NCBI RefSeq assembly: GCF_033473495.1
Contig: NC_088935.1
Coordinates: 4,278,001-4,342,000 of the forward strand
DNA length: 64,000 bases
Direction: 5' to 3'
Source of the DNA: Cercospora beticola
Taxonomy: Eukaryota > Ascomycota > Dothideomycetes > Mycosphaerellales > Mycosphaerellaceae
Shown here in pieces: positions 30,114 through 41,369 of this stretch. Within the stretch, counting starts at the first letter, position 1; each line of letters begins with the position of its first letter. Both the position numbers and the translations under genes were made by a program. The notes beneath the pieces are model-generated. The model had not been told where the DNA came from. It ran no database searches and was given only the letters and a program-made list of their open reading frames with translations.

Positions 30114-32186
30114 TTAAAGCTTCGCTTGACCACCAGCAATCTTCTTCCAATCTCCCTCTGTAAATCTTGTGTATTTATCACTTCCAGGAGGCAACCAATA
30201 CAACTCGTCCGATTCCGTTTTACTGGGGTCCACACCCTGGTTTCTCAGCGATACTTTCTGATGCTTCATCGTGCCTGTCACTTCAAACTCCTTCATCAGT
30301 CGCAAGAACAAGGGTACAGCATATCTGGGCAGACGCCTTCGGACGTGAGCAGCAAGTTCTGCTCCAAGGTTATCGTCGAATTTCTGGCCTTCGGATAGAC
30401 CGATCGCTGCACAGCCCGCACGTCCATCGTGGTTGGGAAGTTGTACACCGTAGACGTTGGCTTCTTGAAGAGCCGCATGAGTACCGAGCGCTTCGGAAAC
30501 TTCAGCGGTAGAAACGTTTTCGCCTTTCCATCTGTATGTATCACCTGTTTCGATCATGTCAGTGAATGCTGTGAGTGAGGAAGAGGAAAGATGTTTGCAT
30601 ACCAATGCGGTCCACAAACCACCACCTGCCATCGCTATCTTTTCTTTGCAAGTCTCCTGATCGGTAGTATACATCACCCTTCTTGAAAACATTGCGAATG
30701 ATTTTGGACCCGTTCGCCTTGTCGTTTCCGAGGTAGCCCTGGAACTTATCGCTAACATTCTCCGGGTCCAGCCAGTAGCAGAGCTCGCCTGGTTCATTGG
30801 TGGCGACCTTCTCGCAGAAGCCAGTTTTGGGGTTCCGATACGGCATGTCAGTCTCGTGGTCGTGCTTCAAGAGAGCCTGGTTGCCTCCAAACAGTGTGCT
30901 TGAGATCACGCCAGACTTGCCGATAGCACCTCGCAAGAATCCATTGTTGGAGTATACAAATGATGCACCAGGACCTTCGGTGGCGCCGTAGAATTCCACA
31001 ATCGTGCCGATGTTGAAGCGGTCCTTGAAGCGCTGCCACACATCCGGTCGCATACCGTTACCAAACGCTAATCGGACTTTGTGCGTCTTGTCGTAGGGTG
31101 TGGGAGGACCGGAGACCAAGTACCTGCACATCTCACCAATGTATTGCATGATCGTAGCGTTGGTCTCGGTCGCTTGTTTCATCACAGTCCGTGGCGAAAA
31201 CTTCTTTGACACAATCACAGTGCTGCCCGGGCCTAGGACTTGGCAGACACCCAGTATCGAAGCCGAAGAATGGTACAACGGCATGGCTGTGTAGTAACGA
31301 TCATCTGCTTTCATGCCGAGCAGCTTTGGGAAGAAGTTCACGCCGGAGAGAGACTTGCCCCATGCCACGTTTGCGGCCTTGGGTAGTCCGGTGGTGCCTG
31401 AAGTGTAGATGAGCAGGGAGGTCGAGGCAACAATCACGCCGGAGCGCTCGCAATCAGGAGCGCGGTATGGAGTAAGTGATGCGATCGTAGCTTCCGTTGC
31501 AGAATCGAGAATGACTGTGTCGATTGCATGGCCTTTGTTGTCCGGCTTGAAGGCCGCAACAGCCTCATCTGTGAGGGCCTCCTCGGCGATCTCAGGACCG
31601 AGTATGAGAAGACGTGTGGTCGAGATCTTGGCGCAGTGGATGAAGGCGTTGTCCCGCAGATTGCTGTTGATAAAGGCTGGAATTGCTCCGAGAGACCAGA
31701 GCGCAAACCACACCCAAATGAACTGTGGCTTGTTCATGAAGTTCATAGCGATGATCTCCTCTTTCCTCACGCCGTGTGTCTCCTTCAACCACCCGGCATA
31801 CTTCAGGATCAGCTCGTACGCCTCGGCGTATGTCCACTCGGTCTGCGCATTGGGTTCATTCTCATCTTTCGGTACTACGAGGAACAATTTGCCCGCCTGG
31901 CCTGGAGTCTTCGCCAGCTCTTCAAAGCGGTAGAAGACATTGACCCGGTCTTGCTTCTCCAGTCGCTTCAGGAAGATCTGGTACCAGATGGCGCTGGTGA
32001 TGGCCCAGATGTCGGTCGTGATCTGGTAGCGGCCATTGAGGTAGGCGGCGATGGCAGCGGCCGGCACGGCGGTGCCTGCGGTCAGTCGAGGCAGCGACAC
32101 GGGGATGTGAGGGAGTCCTGCTGGGATGTCAGCCTTGGGAGAGTTCGCACGGCAGCAGCAGTTGGGACAGTCCACGTACGAGCCAT
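30114..32186 (-). CDS. fat1: Very-long-chain acyl-CoA synthetase / fatty acid transporter (Fat1)
   Basis: ATP-dependent ligase that activates long and very-long-chain fatty acids and aids their import; located at ER, peroxisome or lipid droplets in yeasts. Proposed exons: 32180-32186 (7 nt, ATGGCTC), 30603-32120 and 30114-30544, giving 651 aa. The first intron is supported by a perfect GTACGT donor, a GCTGAC branch site and CAG, and joins in frame to start MAPGLPHIP. Without it, an ATG at 32214 reads into a Cys-rich leader that looks unlike the family. An N-terminal hydrophobic segment is present. The AMP-binding signature IYTSGTTGLPKAANVAWGK lies near residue 240, FYGATEG and YRSGDL follow, and the C-terminal domain contains TGTMKHQKVSLR. 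Confidence 0.93.
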
Positions 32187-33870
32187 GATTGTTTGCTGGA
32201 CTCTCAAATCTCACAAGACGCAGTGGTACACATCACGTAGAAGAACTGTTACGAAGGCCGACGGAGTAGTTAGTCAGTGCAGCTGGCCATGATCGTCGCT
32301 TCGCCCGCGGCTTGCGTCTGACGCGCCGTGAGCATTCGCACGCATCGCGCTGGGCCTAGGCAGACCGTCGCCGAGAGTCTGCGATGGAGCCGAGGTCGAC
32401 CTGCCTCGACGCCTGTATGGCCACTTCCTGCTGCGCCGCGACGGCCACTGCCAGCGCCGGCTGCAGCTCTATGCAGCTCCATCGTGCAGCACACTCCGCT
32501 GTGCATCCATCGACCGCAATGCCAGCCATGAAGAACACAATGTGCAACGGCCGCGTCTGCCGTGGTCGTTGCCAACACTGATCACTAACACTGATCACTG
32601 CCGGCTCACCCGACGGTCCGCTGCGCCCACCAGGTCTGTGTGCAAGCACATTGGCAGCGTCAACTTTCTGACTCGCAGAGATCAGCTCGCAACTTTCATC
32701 CATGTCTCGAGAATAGTAAAGATTCAGCCTCCAGGTTGCCAGCAGGGGCTGTACGAGACGGAGTGCATCGAGCACCAAAACGCTGAATTTGAGCAGTGTA
32801 AGAAGACAACAGCGAAGATGCAGATTGACGTCTCGTGGCGCTCTGTATGCACCCTCTTCTCTCGACATATGACCTTCCTTTGAGCGATACCCAAGCCCCA
32901 GTCGCGGCCTCATTCTCAAGCGACATTATGAGAATGGGCCGCAGTAGATGCATGCTGCTGGTCCCGCCATGCTGCACTTTTAGCAGGATCTGACGCTCTT
33001 CTACTCCAACCTTTCAGCTGAGGTCTCCGTCGACAGATTTGTGGAGATCTGACAGCACGATCGACGCTGACACCATTTTCCGACGGAAAGCAGCTCGTCA
33101 CAAATACCTTTGAGGCATCATCACGGCTGATACGACATCCGTGCGATGATGCTGCTACAAGTGAAGTCGCCCAAGCAGCAGCAGAAGTCGAGCTGTTCAT
33201 TTTACATGCTTCTCTGGTGAATCTCCGTCCTGGAACAGACTCCACGTCCCTGCCGAGGAGAAGATGGGCTTTGTGTTTACCAGCTTGTGCATTCTGCGCA
33301 GATACGCGACGCTCAGAGCCAGCGAACATCCTGGATCACGCTGATCGTCACTTATGCCATATCTCGTGGGACCAAATGAGGTGGGTCTACAAGGCGTTCC
33401 CTATAGGAAGTGTTCAAGTCTTGTCTACACATATTGGCATTATTCGCAACGTGAAAGACTGTGACGACAGGAACAACCAGTTGCAGAGCACCGATGACCG
33501 TTCCATGCTGTGATGCCACTGTTGCATTTCTGGGCAGCGCCACTCGAACTCTCATGACATTAAGCATTGGTCGCTAACCAGATATTACCTGGTCGTTCCT
33601 GAGCGCTCCTCCAAATAGCACGCCTGCCATGCCACATCATTGCCCAGTAGGATCCGCGCCGCATCGTCCAAGAGACCGGTCCCAGTGCCCTGGCCAGTCT
33701 AAAGCCGAGCGAGTTCCTGCCCACCCTTTCGTCTTCAGACCTGAGGCTACACACCACCTACAAGTTTTGCGCTCAAACACGAAACCTCCGAGGCGACCGA
33801 CGCGTCTAGACGCCACCACTCGTTAAACGAACGCCTCTACACCACACTCGTTTGCTCGTCATCGCATATC
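32187..33870. other. 1.7-kb intergenic region
   Basis: This contains the fat1 promoter and the promoter of the gene at 33871. Frames are short and shadow-like. A perfect tandem duplication of AACACTGATCACT lies at 32574-32599. Nothing else is recognised. Confidence 0.5.
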
Positions 33871-34953
33871 ATGACAAGGTTTCATTCGTTCTTGTTCGCG
33901 GTAACGGCCACAATAGCCTCGACGACCCTAGCGACAACACCTACGAATTCAAACGAACACGACCCAGACGGATATGTGGATGACGATGTCCCAGCGTATA
34001 TCGAATTGACTACAGTCTGGAAAATGGTAACGGCGCTGTACCCATCCGGAGGAAGCTATGATGGGGCCCCAGCCATGACATCTCAGTACAACTCAGCGGG
34101 CCAGCCTGAGGGAGAATGCGCTTCGTGCAGACCCGTGCCGATCGTGCAAACCATGTACAAGCAGGACTCGCTCCTTCTTCCCCCAAAGCCGACGATAACA
34201 GAAGCAGCTGGGCCAACACTGGTCTGCCGCTGTGACGGACCTGTAGGACTGAAACCAGAGACTCCTCCTCTACCTGTCCCGGCCACAGTGATCGACTATA
34301 ATCCCCCACGGGCCTACCCCTCCGTCTCAAATAATGCTTCAACATCGAACACGTCAACAGGTCTGCCAGCTGCGGAGATTGTGCAAACCATGCATTCTCA
34401 GGGCTCTTTACAAAAGCCTGATGCTCCATCCCCAAGCTGTTCATGCTACACGTCTTATCCTACTTATTATTCGCCTCGAATAGAGAGCACCGGCACTGGC
34501 CTCGATCAGCCCATTTACTCTCCCAAAGCTCCGCATATCGAAAACCCGCACCCCACACTCGAGGCACCACAGACGACGATTACCATTGTGCCACCAAGTG
34601 TCCATGTCGAGCGACCAGCGGAATCACTGGTTGGACCAGGACAGGGAAACGAAGAGGGCAGCACTCCTACGATGACGGTAGATGCAACACTGTTCAGTCC
34701 CAGAACGCATGTCACGCAGACAGGGTTGGATGTTCCAACGGGGCTGCACGTTCCAACAGGAGTACCGGATGCAGGGAGCACATTGGTAACCTCCACTTCG
34801 AGTCCTGGCTCTAGTGGCGGGCGCGATGATGAGGAGAGATCTGGGCAGTCCTCCGTAATAGCGGCTCCACAGCAGACAGGAAGCGCTGGCGAAAAATTAG
34901 CTGTATCGGTTTTCTGTCTAGGAGCAGCGTTTCTGATGGTTGCAGCGTTCTAG
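33871..34953 (+). CDS. Probable GPI-anchored Pro/Thr/Ser-rich cell-surface protein
   Basis: I recognise the architecture but no named family. A single exon encodes 360 aa. It opens with a signal peptide (about residues 1-21, FHSFLFAVTATIASTTLA). The middle is rich in Pro, Thr and Ser, with possible N-glycosylation at NNAS and NTST. It ends in a small-residue region (TGSAGE) followed by the hydrophobic stretch LAVSVFCLGAAFLMVAAF without a charged tail, which is how GPI signals look. An internal duplication places IVQTMYKQDSLLLP near residue 90 and IVQTMHSQGSLQKP near 170, each followed within 30 residues by a Cys-x-Cys pair. A short repeat GLDVPTGLHVPTGVP occurs near 290. A wall-protein role is inference. 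Confidence 0.8.
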   Translation: MTRFHSFLFAVTATIASTTLATTPTNSNEHDPDGYVDDDVPAYIELTTVWKMVTALYPSGGSYDGAPAMTSQYNSAGQPEGECASCRPVPIVQTMYKQDSLLLPPKPTITEAAGPTLVCRCDGPVGLKPETPPLPVPATVIDYNPPRAYPSVSNNASTSNTSTGLPAAEIVQTMHSQGSLQKPDAPSPSCSCYTSYPTYYSPRIESTGTGLDQPIYSPKAPHIENPHPTLEAPQTTITIVPPSVHVERPAESLVGPGQGNEEGSTPTMTVDATLFSPRTHVTQTGLDVPTGLHVPTGVPDAGSTLVTSTSSPGSSGGRDDEERSGQSSVIAAPQQTGSAGEKLAVSVFCLGAAFLMVAAF

Positions 34954-35176
34954 GGTTCAACAGAATGTGCTGGCACGATTGCTTTTTGTGAATTTAGCGA
35001 AGGCGTCGGGATACCCAAATTGAGGCCACGAAACGGCGTGGAAATGATAATGTCTAGATTGAAAGGATGAACATGAATGAACAACGATAGATTAAACCCT
35101 AGTACAGTCGCCATTTTCCTCTACTACTTTAATCAAGAGCCCCATACAGACGCTCTAAATGTGCTGAAAGTCGCCG

Positions 35177-36155
35177 TCAGGCGATCTTCTTCTGATACGT
35201 GCCCCTCAACTTCCACAACTTGAACATTCTGCTCATGACGAGGTCCATCACTCTTCTCGGCAAGAAGTTTGACACCCACCATATGAGCCATGACTTTCCA
35301 CCCTCCCAGATGTGGTCTCTCTTGGGTTTGTTGATGAGTTGATATACTACACGCCTCGCGTAGTCTTCGTTTGGCACGCCTTGTGACTGGCTGTGTACTA
35401 GGCGCTCGTTGTACTCTTTTGCTAGTGGCAGATATATGGAATCTTCTGGCAAGGTTCGATGTGTTCTGGCAATGTTGGATTTGACCTACAGGGACGATTA
35501 GCGTCAGTCCGCGCAAAGACGACATTCTGGAACAGAATTGTGGGCAGCAGTAGGCTTTCGGGCACACAACGAGCTGTAGCATTGAAGAATGTGGTGTCTG
35601 GTGGCAGCGATCATCACTTACACCTCCAGTAACAACAGTGACAACGCGGACGTCGAAAGGCTCTAGCTCGACTCTCAAAGTGTTTGAGTAAGAATGCAGA
35701 GCGGCTTTGCTAGCATTGTAGACACTGCCGAAGACGTATGGCATGATACCGGCAATCGAGCCAATTTGTACAATGGCCCCTTTGGCGTTGATCAGAAGTG
35801 GAGCGAATGCCTGGCACATGCGAATGACGGCGAAGAGATTCGTCTCGAAGGTCAATCGAATGTCTTTGAGCTCGACATCCAGCGCGGGAACAGTACAGTT
35901 CAGTCCAGCATTGTTGACCAAGTAGTCCAGTCGGCCTCCAGTACGGCTCTCAACTTCATGCTTCAGAGCGTCGATTGAGTCTTGATCTGTGACTTCCAGA
36001 GACAGCGTCTCAATTCCTTGATCGGCGAGGTCGGAAATGGTTTCGGCTTTGCGGGCAGTGGCAAAGACGCGCAGGCCGTGCTTCTTGAATTCGCGGGCCA
36101 GTGCATGGCCTATGCCGCCTTTTGAGCAGCCGGTAATGAGTACGGACTTGGACAT
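35177..36155 (-). CDS. ayr1: Ayr1-like SDR (1-acyldihydroxyacetone-phosphate reductase type)
   Basis: NADPH-dependent reductase of the family containing yeast Ayr1, which makes lysophosphatidate for glycerolipid synthesis at ER and lipid droplets. Exons are 35622-36155 and 35177-35485, giving 280 aa. The 136-bp intron (donor GTAAGT, acceptor GTAG) joins VVTGG to VKSNIA. The TGCSKGGIG nucleotide motif is near the N-terminus, then LVNNAGLN and the catalytic Ser (QIGSIAG) and YNASK. The C-terminal SNFLPRRVMDLVMSRMF is hydrophobic and basic, compatible with membrane association. Length is slightly below the yeast enzyme. The start was placed at MSKSVLITG rather than the in-frame ATG 18 codons upstream because family members begin here. 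Exact substrate is unproven. Confidence 0.88.
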
Positions 36156-36597
36156 GGTGGTGGAGTGTGGTTTGGGAGAGATGGTTAAGGTGGAAGTTGA
36201 CGTGAACAAAAGAAGCCTCGGCGCTCAAGACGCGAGGTCCTACCTCTTATCACATGTATATGTTGAGTCCAGCGTGTCCTCCGCGAATATAATCATGGCG
36301 AACAACATTGAAGAATAGAAAGCCAGTGCATTGGGCATAGGGCCTTGCCCGCTAGATGCAGTTCGGCGGGACAGCGTCTCCTCCGCGGCAGGCGGTGGGC
36401 GGTGGAGTGAAGGAGGCGCTGAATCATGGCGGGGCGCTGTTTGTCGTGCCTGCCAAGCATAGACGATTGTTTATGCGCCAGCACTTGCACCTCTTTAATC
36501 TTGACCCAACATTCGCAGCTCCCTGTCCACCCCTCACGCACGTGCTCTCCGCCCGCCCTCGCCGACTGACTGTGCGCATCGATCGACAACCGCCAAC
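36156..36597. promoter_or_regulatory. Divergent promoter of ayr1 and EB1 gene
   Basis: The 442 bp separating opposed start codons holds both promoters. No consensus element was identified. Confidence 0.45.
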
Positions 36598-37548
36598 ATG
36601 GGCGAATCCAGGTAGGCTGCCGCGTCCTCGATCCCAGCAATCGGCAATACAAGCGCCGTTGACAGCGGCGGCGATGGGTAGCTGACATGGACGCAGACAA
36701 GAATTGCTGGCATGGGTGAACGGCCTGTTACAGCTCAACCTCACCAAAGTCGAGCAGTGTGGCACTGGGTAGGGCCTACGACCATCCTCCTGTGTCAACC
36801 GTACTGACGAGCCCCTCAGAGCCGCCTATTGCCAAATCTACGATTCGATCTTCCTCGATGTGCCCATGAGCAGGGTCAAGTTCAACGTCAACGCTGAATA
36901 TGCCTATCTCGAGAACTTCAAAATTCTCAGCAACACCTTCCGCAAACACCATGTCGATCGACCCCTACCCACCGAGCAGTTGGTGAAATGCAAGATGCAG
37001 GACAACCTCGAGTTTCTGCAGTGGACGAAGCGATACTGGGATCAATACTACCCTGGCGGCGACTATGATGCTGTCGGCAGGAGGAAGGGTGTAGCAGCCG
37101 GAGGCGCTCCAGCCCTTCCCCCAAGTGGCTCACGCACTTCTGGCGCTTCGGCTGGCGCTCGAAAACCTGCTGGTGGGCTCGGTGCGGGTGGCCCTCGCGC
37201 TGGTAGTCGCCAGGGCGCTGTCGGTGGAGCTGCCACTGCTGCTCTACAACAGAAGAATGCCGAGCTCATGGAAACTGTTCAAGGTCTCGAGCGCGAGCGA
37301 GACTTCTACTTCAGCAAGCTTCGCGACATCGAATTGCTCATCCAAGGGGCCATGGAAGCCGATCCTACGCTCGAGGAGGATGATGGAAGTATACTCAAGC
37401 AAATACAGACAATTCTGTATTCCACTGAGGTATGTGCATGGCCACATGATGCTAACTACGAGCGTTACGCTTACTTGTGCTACAGGAGGGGTTTGAAATT
37501 CCACAGGACGGAGATGCGGAAGTTGCTGGCGAAGAAGAGACCTTCTAG
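36598..37548 (+). CDS. mal3: Microtubule plus-end tracking protein EB1 (Mal3/Bim1)
   Basis: Binds growing microtubule ends and recruits other plus-end proteins. Four exons (36598-36611, 36697-36768, 36820-37429, 37486-37548) join in frame to 252 aa; donors are GTAGGC, GTAGGG and GTATGT. The calponin-homology domain fills about residues 1-115, with LLAWVNGLLQLNLTKVEQCG, VKFNVNAEYAYLENFKIL and FLQWTKRYWDQYY. A Gly/Ala/Arg-rich linker (about 115-160) precedes the coiled-coil EB1 domain, marked by ERERDFYFSKLRDIELL. The chain ends in an acidic tail, EEETF, close to the EEY/F of EB1 proteins that binds CAP-Gly domains. The second exon carries the core of the CH domain, so predictions starting at the longest frame would lose it. 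Confidence 0.97.
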
Positions 37549-37963
37549 AAGACGCGGTCCCTCCCACCTCCACGAGTTCGAAAGGCATGACACAACATAT
37601 GATACCACTGAGCGTTGACGAGTAACGAGAAGGCGAGGATAGACTGCAGCTGCTATTAGGAATCATCGCATTCCTTCCCGAGAGACAGAAGTTGCAAATG
37701 CAGCTGAGGTGAAAGCCAAGTGCAGACCCTGGGAAAGAAGTAGCAGCAGACGAAACTATGCATATTGCGCATGCACAGTCGCACCAACAGCGGCAGAGAT
37801 AGCGAATGCATGATGAAGGGAGCTGAAACGACTGACTTCTTGCACAAACGTCTTAAACGTCTTGGACTTCTGACTGAGCTAACATCTACGTTCACACTTT
37901 GTCACTGATCTCCTTTACTTATCGGAACCGCAGACAATGCTTTATCCCAGCGCTAGAAACCGG
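37549..37963. other. Convergent intergenic region
   Basis: This 415-bp region lies between the EB1 and DOMON-b561 stop codons. It is expected to hold two 3' UTRs; no coding region is supported. Confidence 0.5.
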
Positions 37964-39533
37964 TCATCTCTCCTTCGAAAGATTGGTCATACCGAATCCG
38001 GGATTCTGCTCATCAACACTGTTCAATTGTCGATGGCCTTTCCCTTCGCTGAATTGTGCCTCTGGGCTGACAGGTCCCTGCTTCCTCCTCGTCTCTCCAA
38101 ACACCGCGGACGCAATATAAACAACGCCCACAACCGCCGCACATACAGCGTAAGCAATCTTTGCCGAGCTTCCAGCCCCTGCAAGCATCAAACCCAGACC
38201 ACCGTTGATGATGCCGAGTATGATTGCAATTCGTCCAATGCCCAAATGCACAAACGTGAACATCGTTCGACCTCCTCGCGATTTGAACAATCGGTGATGC
38301 AACAGGCCGGTCACAGGCTGAGTGAAGAGGATGACGAACAGAACGATGCCGATGATCGGATGGTAGGTTCCGATCTCGTTCAGTTGAGTAGCAATGTACA
38401 CTCCCAGTCCAAAGGCGGCGATGAAAACCAGATAGCCCACGGCTTGAATCGCAGCGTGAAGCCAAACGAGACCAGTGAAGTTCGCAAGTCGGATGAGGAT
38501 CGCGCCTGTTGGGAATAGTGCCACGAATGCGATTGATGCGAGACTTCCATGTGCAGTGGTGAGTCGGTCTCCGTATGCAGAATCACCTCCGAATGGTCCG
38601 AGCGTGTTGGAAAATGTCGCGGAGCCGGAAGACGAAGAGGAAGAGTCATTGTCGCCGGAATCAGAAGCGCTGCCGGACGATGAGCCAGTATCGCTTGAGC
38701 CGGTTGGTGTAGCGTTCGGCTGCGAATTCGTAGCGCTGGCTGTTTGGGAGTCTGCGCCTGTTGTGACCGCTGCTGCGACGAATGGATTGACGTTGGCGCC
38801 ACCCTGAGCTTCACCGAGTTGCCATTGGAATGGTGAGTAACGATTGTGCTGCTGGATTCCTTCGCTCACATCATCGGAGTCGAGGGCGTCGCCGGTTCTG
38901 GAGGCATAGATCCAGTTGGCACTCTGAGCGGTGAAGTCCATGGAGCCGCCTTGCCATTCGTTGCAGTTTGAGCACTTTACATTGGCGACCATCATGCCAT
39001 CCATCACTCCTGAACCTTCGAGGACTTCGATCTGAGCGCTAGTGTCGTGCTGTGGTTCGACATGGCCTGTTCCAAGGCGTGGCGATACTGTGACATTTTG
39101 GCCGTTACTGGAAGTGTACCTATCTTGATCGTTAGCAAGACCACTCGCACTAAGAAGTCCCTCCGGAATTTCTCTGCCTGTTCGCGCTGACGACAAGCAC
39201 AGATGTCGGACCAGAACTAGGCAGTCCAAAGCGAGAATACGTACATCACGAAGATGTTAGACCCGGACATGCGTGAGCCTTGTCCCAGCCCAACCCATTG
39301 GTACGATGTAGGCGCGGACATTTGGAAATAAATATCGCCTTGTCCATCGGCTTCGACTGTCGATTGGGGAATATTGAGAGAGTAGCATAAGTTCGTTTCT
39401 GGACATGTCCTCGCTAGGGATGCTTGCGCTGTGGCAAGAGATGCTATCAAATGTTAGAAAATGGACTGCACAAAACAGGTGCAACAAGCTCACCTGAGCC
39501 CAACACGGCCGCTGCCGTCGCGATTCTCTTCAT
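37964..39533 (-). CDS. DOMON - cytochrome b561 membrane oxidoreductase
   Basis: Likely transmembrane electron-transfer protein: an extracellular heme-binding DOMON domain (related to the cellobiose dehydrogenase cytochrome) joined to a five-to-six-helix cytochrome b561 core. Exons 39494-39533, 39245-39443 and 37964-39119 give 464 aa; the first intron is 50 bp (donor GTGAGC), the second 125 bp (donor GTACGT). A signal peptide (MKRIATAAAVLGSASLATAQA) is completed across intron 1. DOMON covers about 22-190; a Ser/Asp/Gly-rich linker follows. The b561 part has four candidate heme histidines, in TTAHGSLA, WLHAAIQ, YHPIIG and FVHLGIG. No flavin domain is present, unlike cellobiose dehydrogenase. 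A role in iron or copper reduction or lignocellulose redox is possible but not shown. Confidence 0.93.
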
Positions 39534-41369
39534 TGTGGCAAATGTACCAGGTTCTTGTTGATGCGACGGACTGTTGACAGATGTCGCTGCGAACTTTTGT
39601 TGCCCTGTCGCGCAGGAATGTGTCAATACGAGGGCAATTACCGCGGGTAAACCGACGAGTGTCGCAAATTTCTCATGTCGAAGGGCGGTACGACCTCTTC
39701 CTATAGGGCCAGGCTAGCTTACCAGTGACACGATCAGGTCACTGAACGCCTCAAAGCCACCATTCCTATTGCATCTAGTCAAGTCAGATAGAGTTGGCGT
39801 GTAATCATGCACATCAATTCGGTTCTAGACCTCCGCTTCGTAGACACGACACCTCGAAAACCGCCTCTCTGCATATTTGTGTTGCAACAATTGCATTCTG
39901 CTGAACCGTGTCAGGCTCGTCAAGCGTGAGGAACATTGGTTTTGGCACGGATCGTGAACGAAGAGCAAAGGGATGCGGATGCATTCGCAAGGCTATCGCA
40001 CGGTGAAGCATGCATGTGATGCGCGTTTAAGCTTGTCGACTTCCTGCTGCATCACGTCGGTCATTACGCGTCGAGTGCGCCCTGAGAGGCTGAAACGCAT
40101 CTCCAAGGCTGTGAAAGGAAGATGCCGCATGCAGCTGTTGTCCGCATTTCAGAGTGTAGTTACGCTAGCAACGACCTTTACGAGTTCCGTGATTGGTGGG
40201 GCCCGCCACGACAGGGAATTATGGTTCAGTCTAAGATTGTCCGAGGCTTCGAGGAAGGCTCCTTTCTTCCGCGAGACGGAGGTGTCCTGTAGGGGTGTTC
40301 TGTAAGCATGTGCGAGCTGGTGAATTATTACACATCATTCGAGGATGAAGTTCATCGACCAAGCAAAGAGCGTATGAACAAGCGTGGTGAAGCTTCGATT
40401 GGTCGATTCTGGTGTCCAAAAGGATGAAGCCACAGAGCTAGTGCAAATACTGCTTTGGAAGTACACGGCATCCTGAACTTCCGACCAGCAGCCCACATCA
40501 CGTGTAGTAGTACTTGTGAGGATATGGCGGCATGCGTGGTTAGAAGATTCGATCGTTGGTGCTGAGAGACACAAGCTTGTGCAGTCTGCACCACGGTCCA
40601 CGGGGCGTGCAAGCGGTGGCACTGCGCATCGATCTGTCCTTTTTGATCGATGCATGGGAGTCGCCAGGCTGTCGTGTGCAATGCAAATATAGACTTGGTA
40701 TGAGGCTCGAAAGCTTCTAAGCGATCGTCGAGCATGTAGCACGCGTTTGAAGAACTGTTCTCGCAGCCGCCTTCCACGTGTAAGACGCGAAGCCTTGAGC
40801 GACCAGCTACCGGACATTGTCAATAATGATGTTATCCGCTGATCAATTGCGATGGCGTGTGCTGGGCAGAGGTCCAGATCCAGGTCCAGGTTCAGTATAA
40901 ACTCAAGCACGCAGGTTCGCGGACGCTGCAGAACCAGAAGCGGTCAACTTGTTGGCCGTTGCTACGGAAAACATTCGCAATCAAGCGCACACCCTGTACG
41001 AGCGGTCTGACTGCACAGTGTTTCGACGGTACAGAGCGGTGCATAGGCCAGTGCACGCAGCGGATTCGGCACTGTCAGTCACTGATGCGTGATGCGACGC
41101 ACTGAGGGAGTGTCGGTATGCAGCGGCCCCGCGCCAGACGCATGGCGGACTGCCTCTGCATTTGCCCGTTGCGCTGTTGTGTTCCGTCATTGTTGTTGTC
41201 GCGAGGGAGGAGGAAGTCGAGGAGGAGGAAACGAAGCTTGGCGTTTGAGTGGAGCCCACTGATCTGTCACCCAAATTCGTCGAACGTCTGTGCGGGCTTG
41301 AGCGGCCACTCCATCCATCTTTGAACGCACTCGCATCATGTCTCGCTGCTCGTGACCGCGACATCCAAA
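39534..41369. other. 1.8-kb divergent intergenic region
   Basis: This lies between the opposed starts of the DOMON-b561 and stm1 genes. Frames are short and overlapping. A short imperfect hexamer run, variants of GATCCA/GGTCCA, lies near 40870-40895. No RNA gene or transposon ends are seen. It is longer than needed for two promoters. Confidence 0.5.

Noticed and set aside
30114..30797. 227-codon minus-strand frame as a separate gene
   Set aside because: Its C-terminal part is the second large exon of fat1 (TGTMKHQKVSLR block); the N-terminal part is an out-of-frame shadow of the upstream exon and intron.
32574..32599. Tandem AACACTGATCACT duplication as a mobile-element footprint
   Set aside because: Only two 13-bp copies with no terminal repeats or target-site duplication; better explained as replication slippage.
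25985..36155. The two SDR genes and fat1 as one lipid pathway cluster
   Set aside because: They are separated by cwc22 and a GPI-protein gene, differ in orientation, and the SDRs belong to different subfamilies; co-regulation cannot be supported.
35133..36209. 358-codon unspliced version of the Ayr1-like gene
   Set aside because: Reading through the GTAAGT donor loses the SDR C-terminus and ends in sequence unlike the family; the spliced form restores it.
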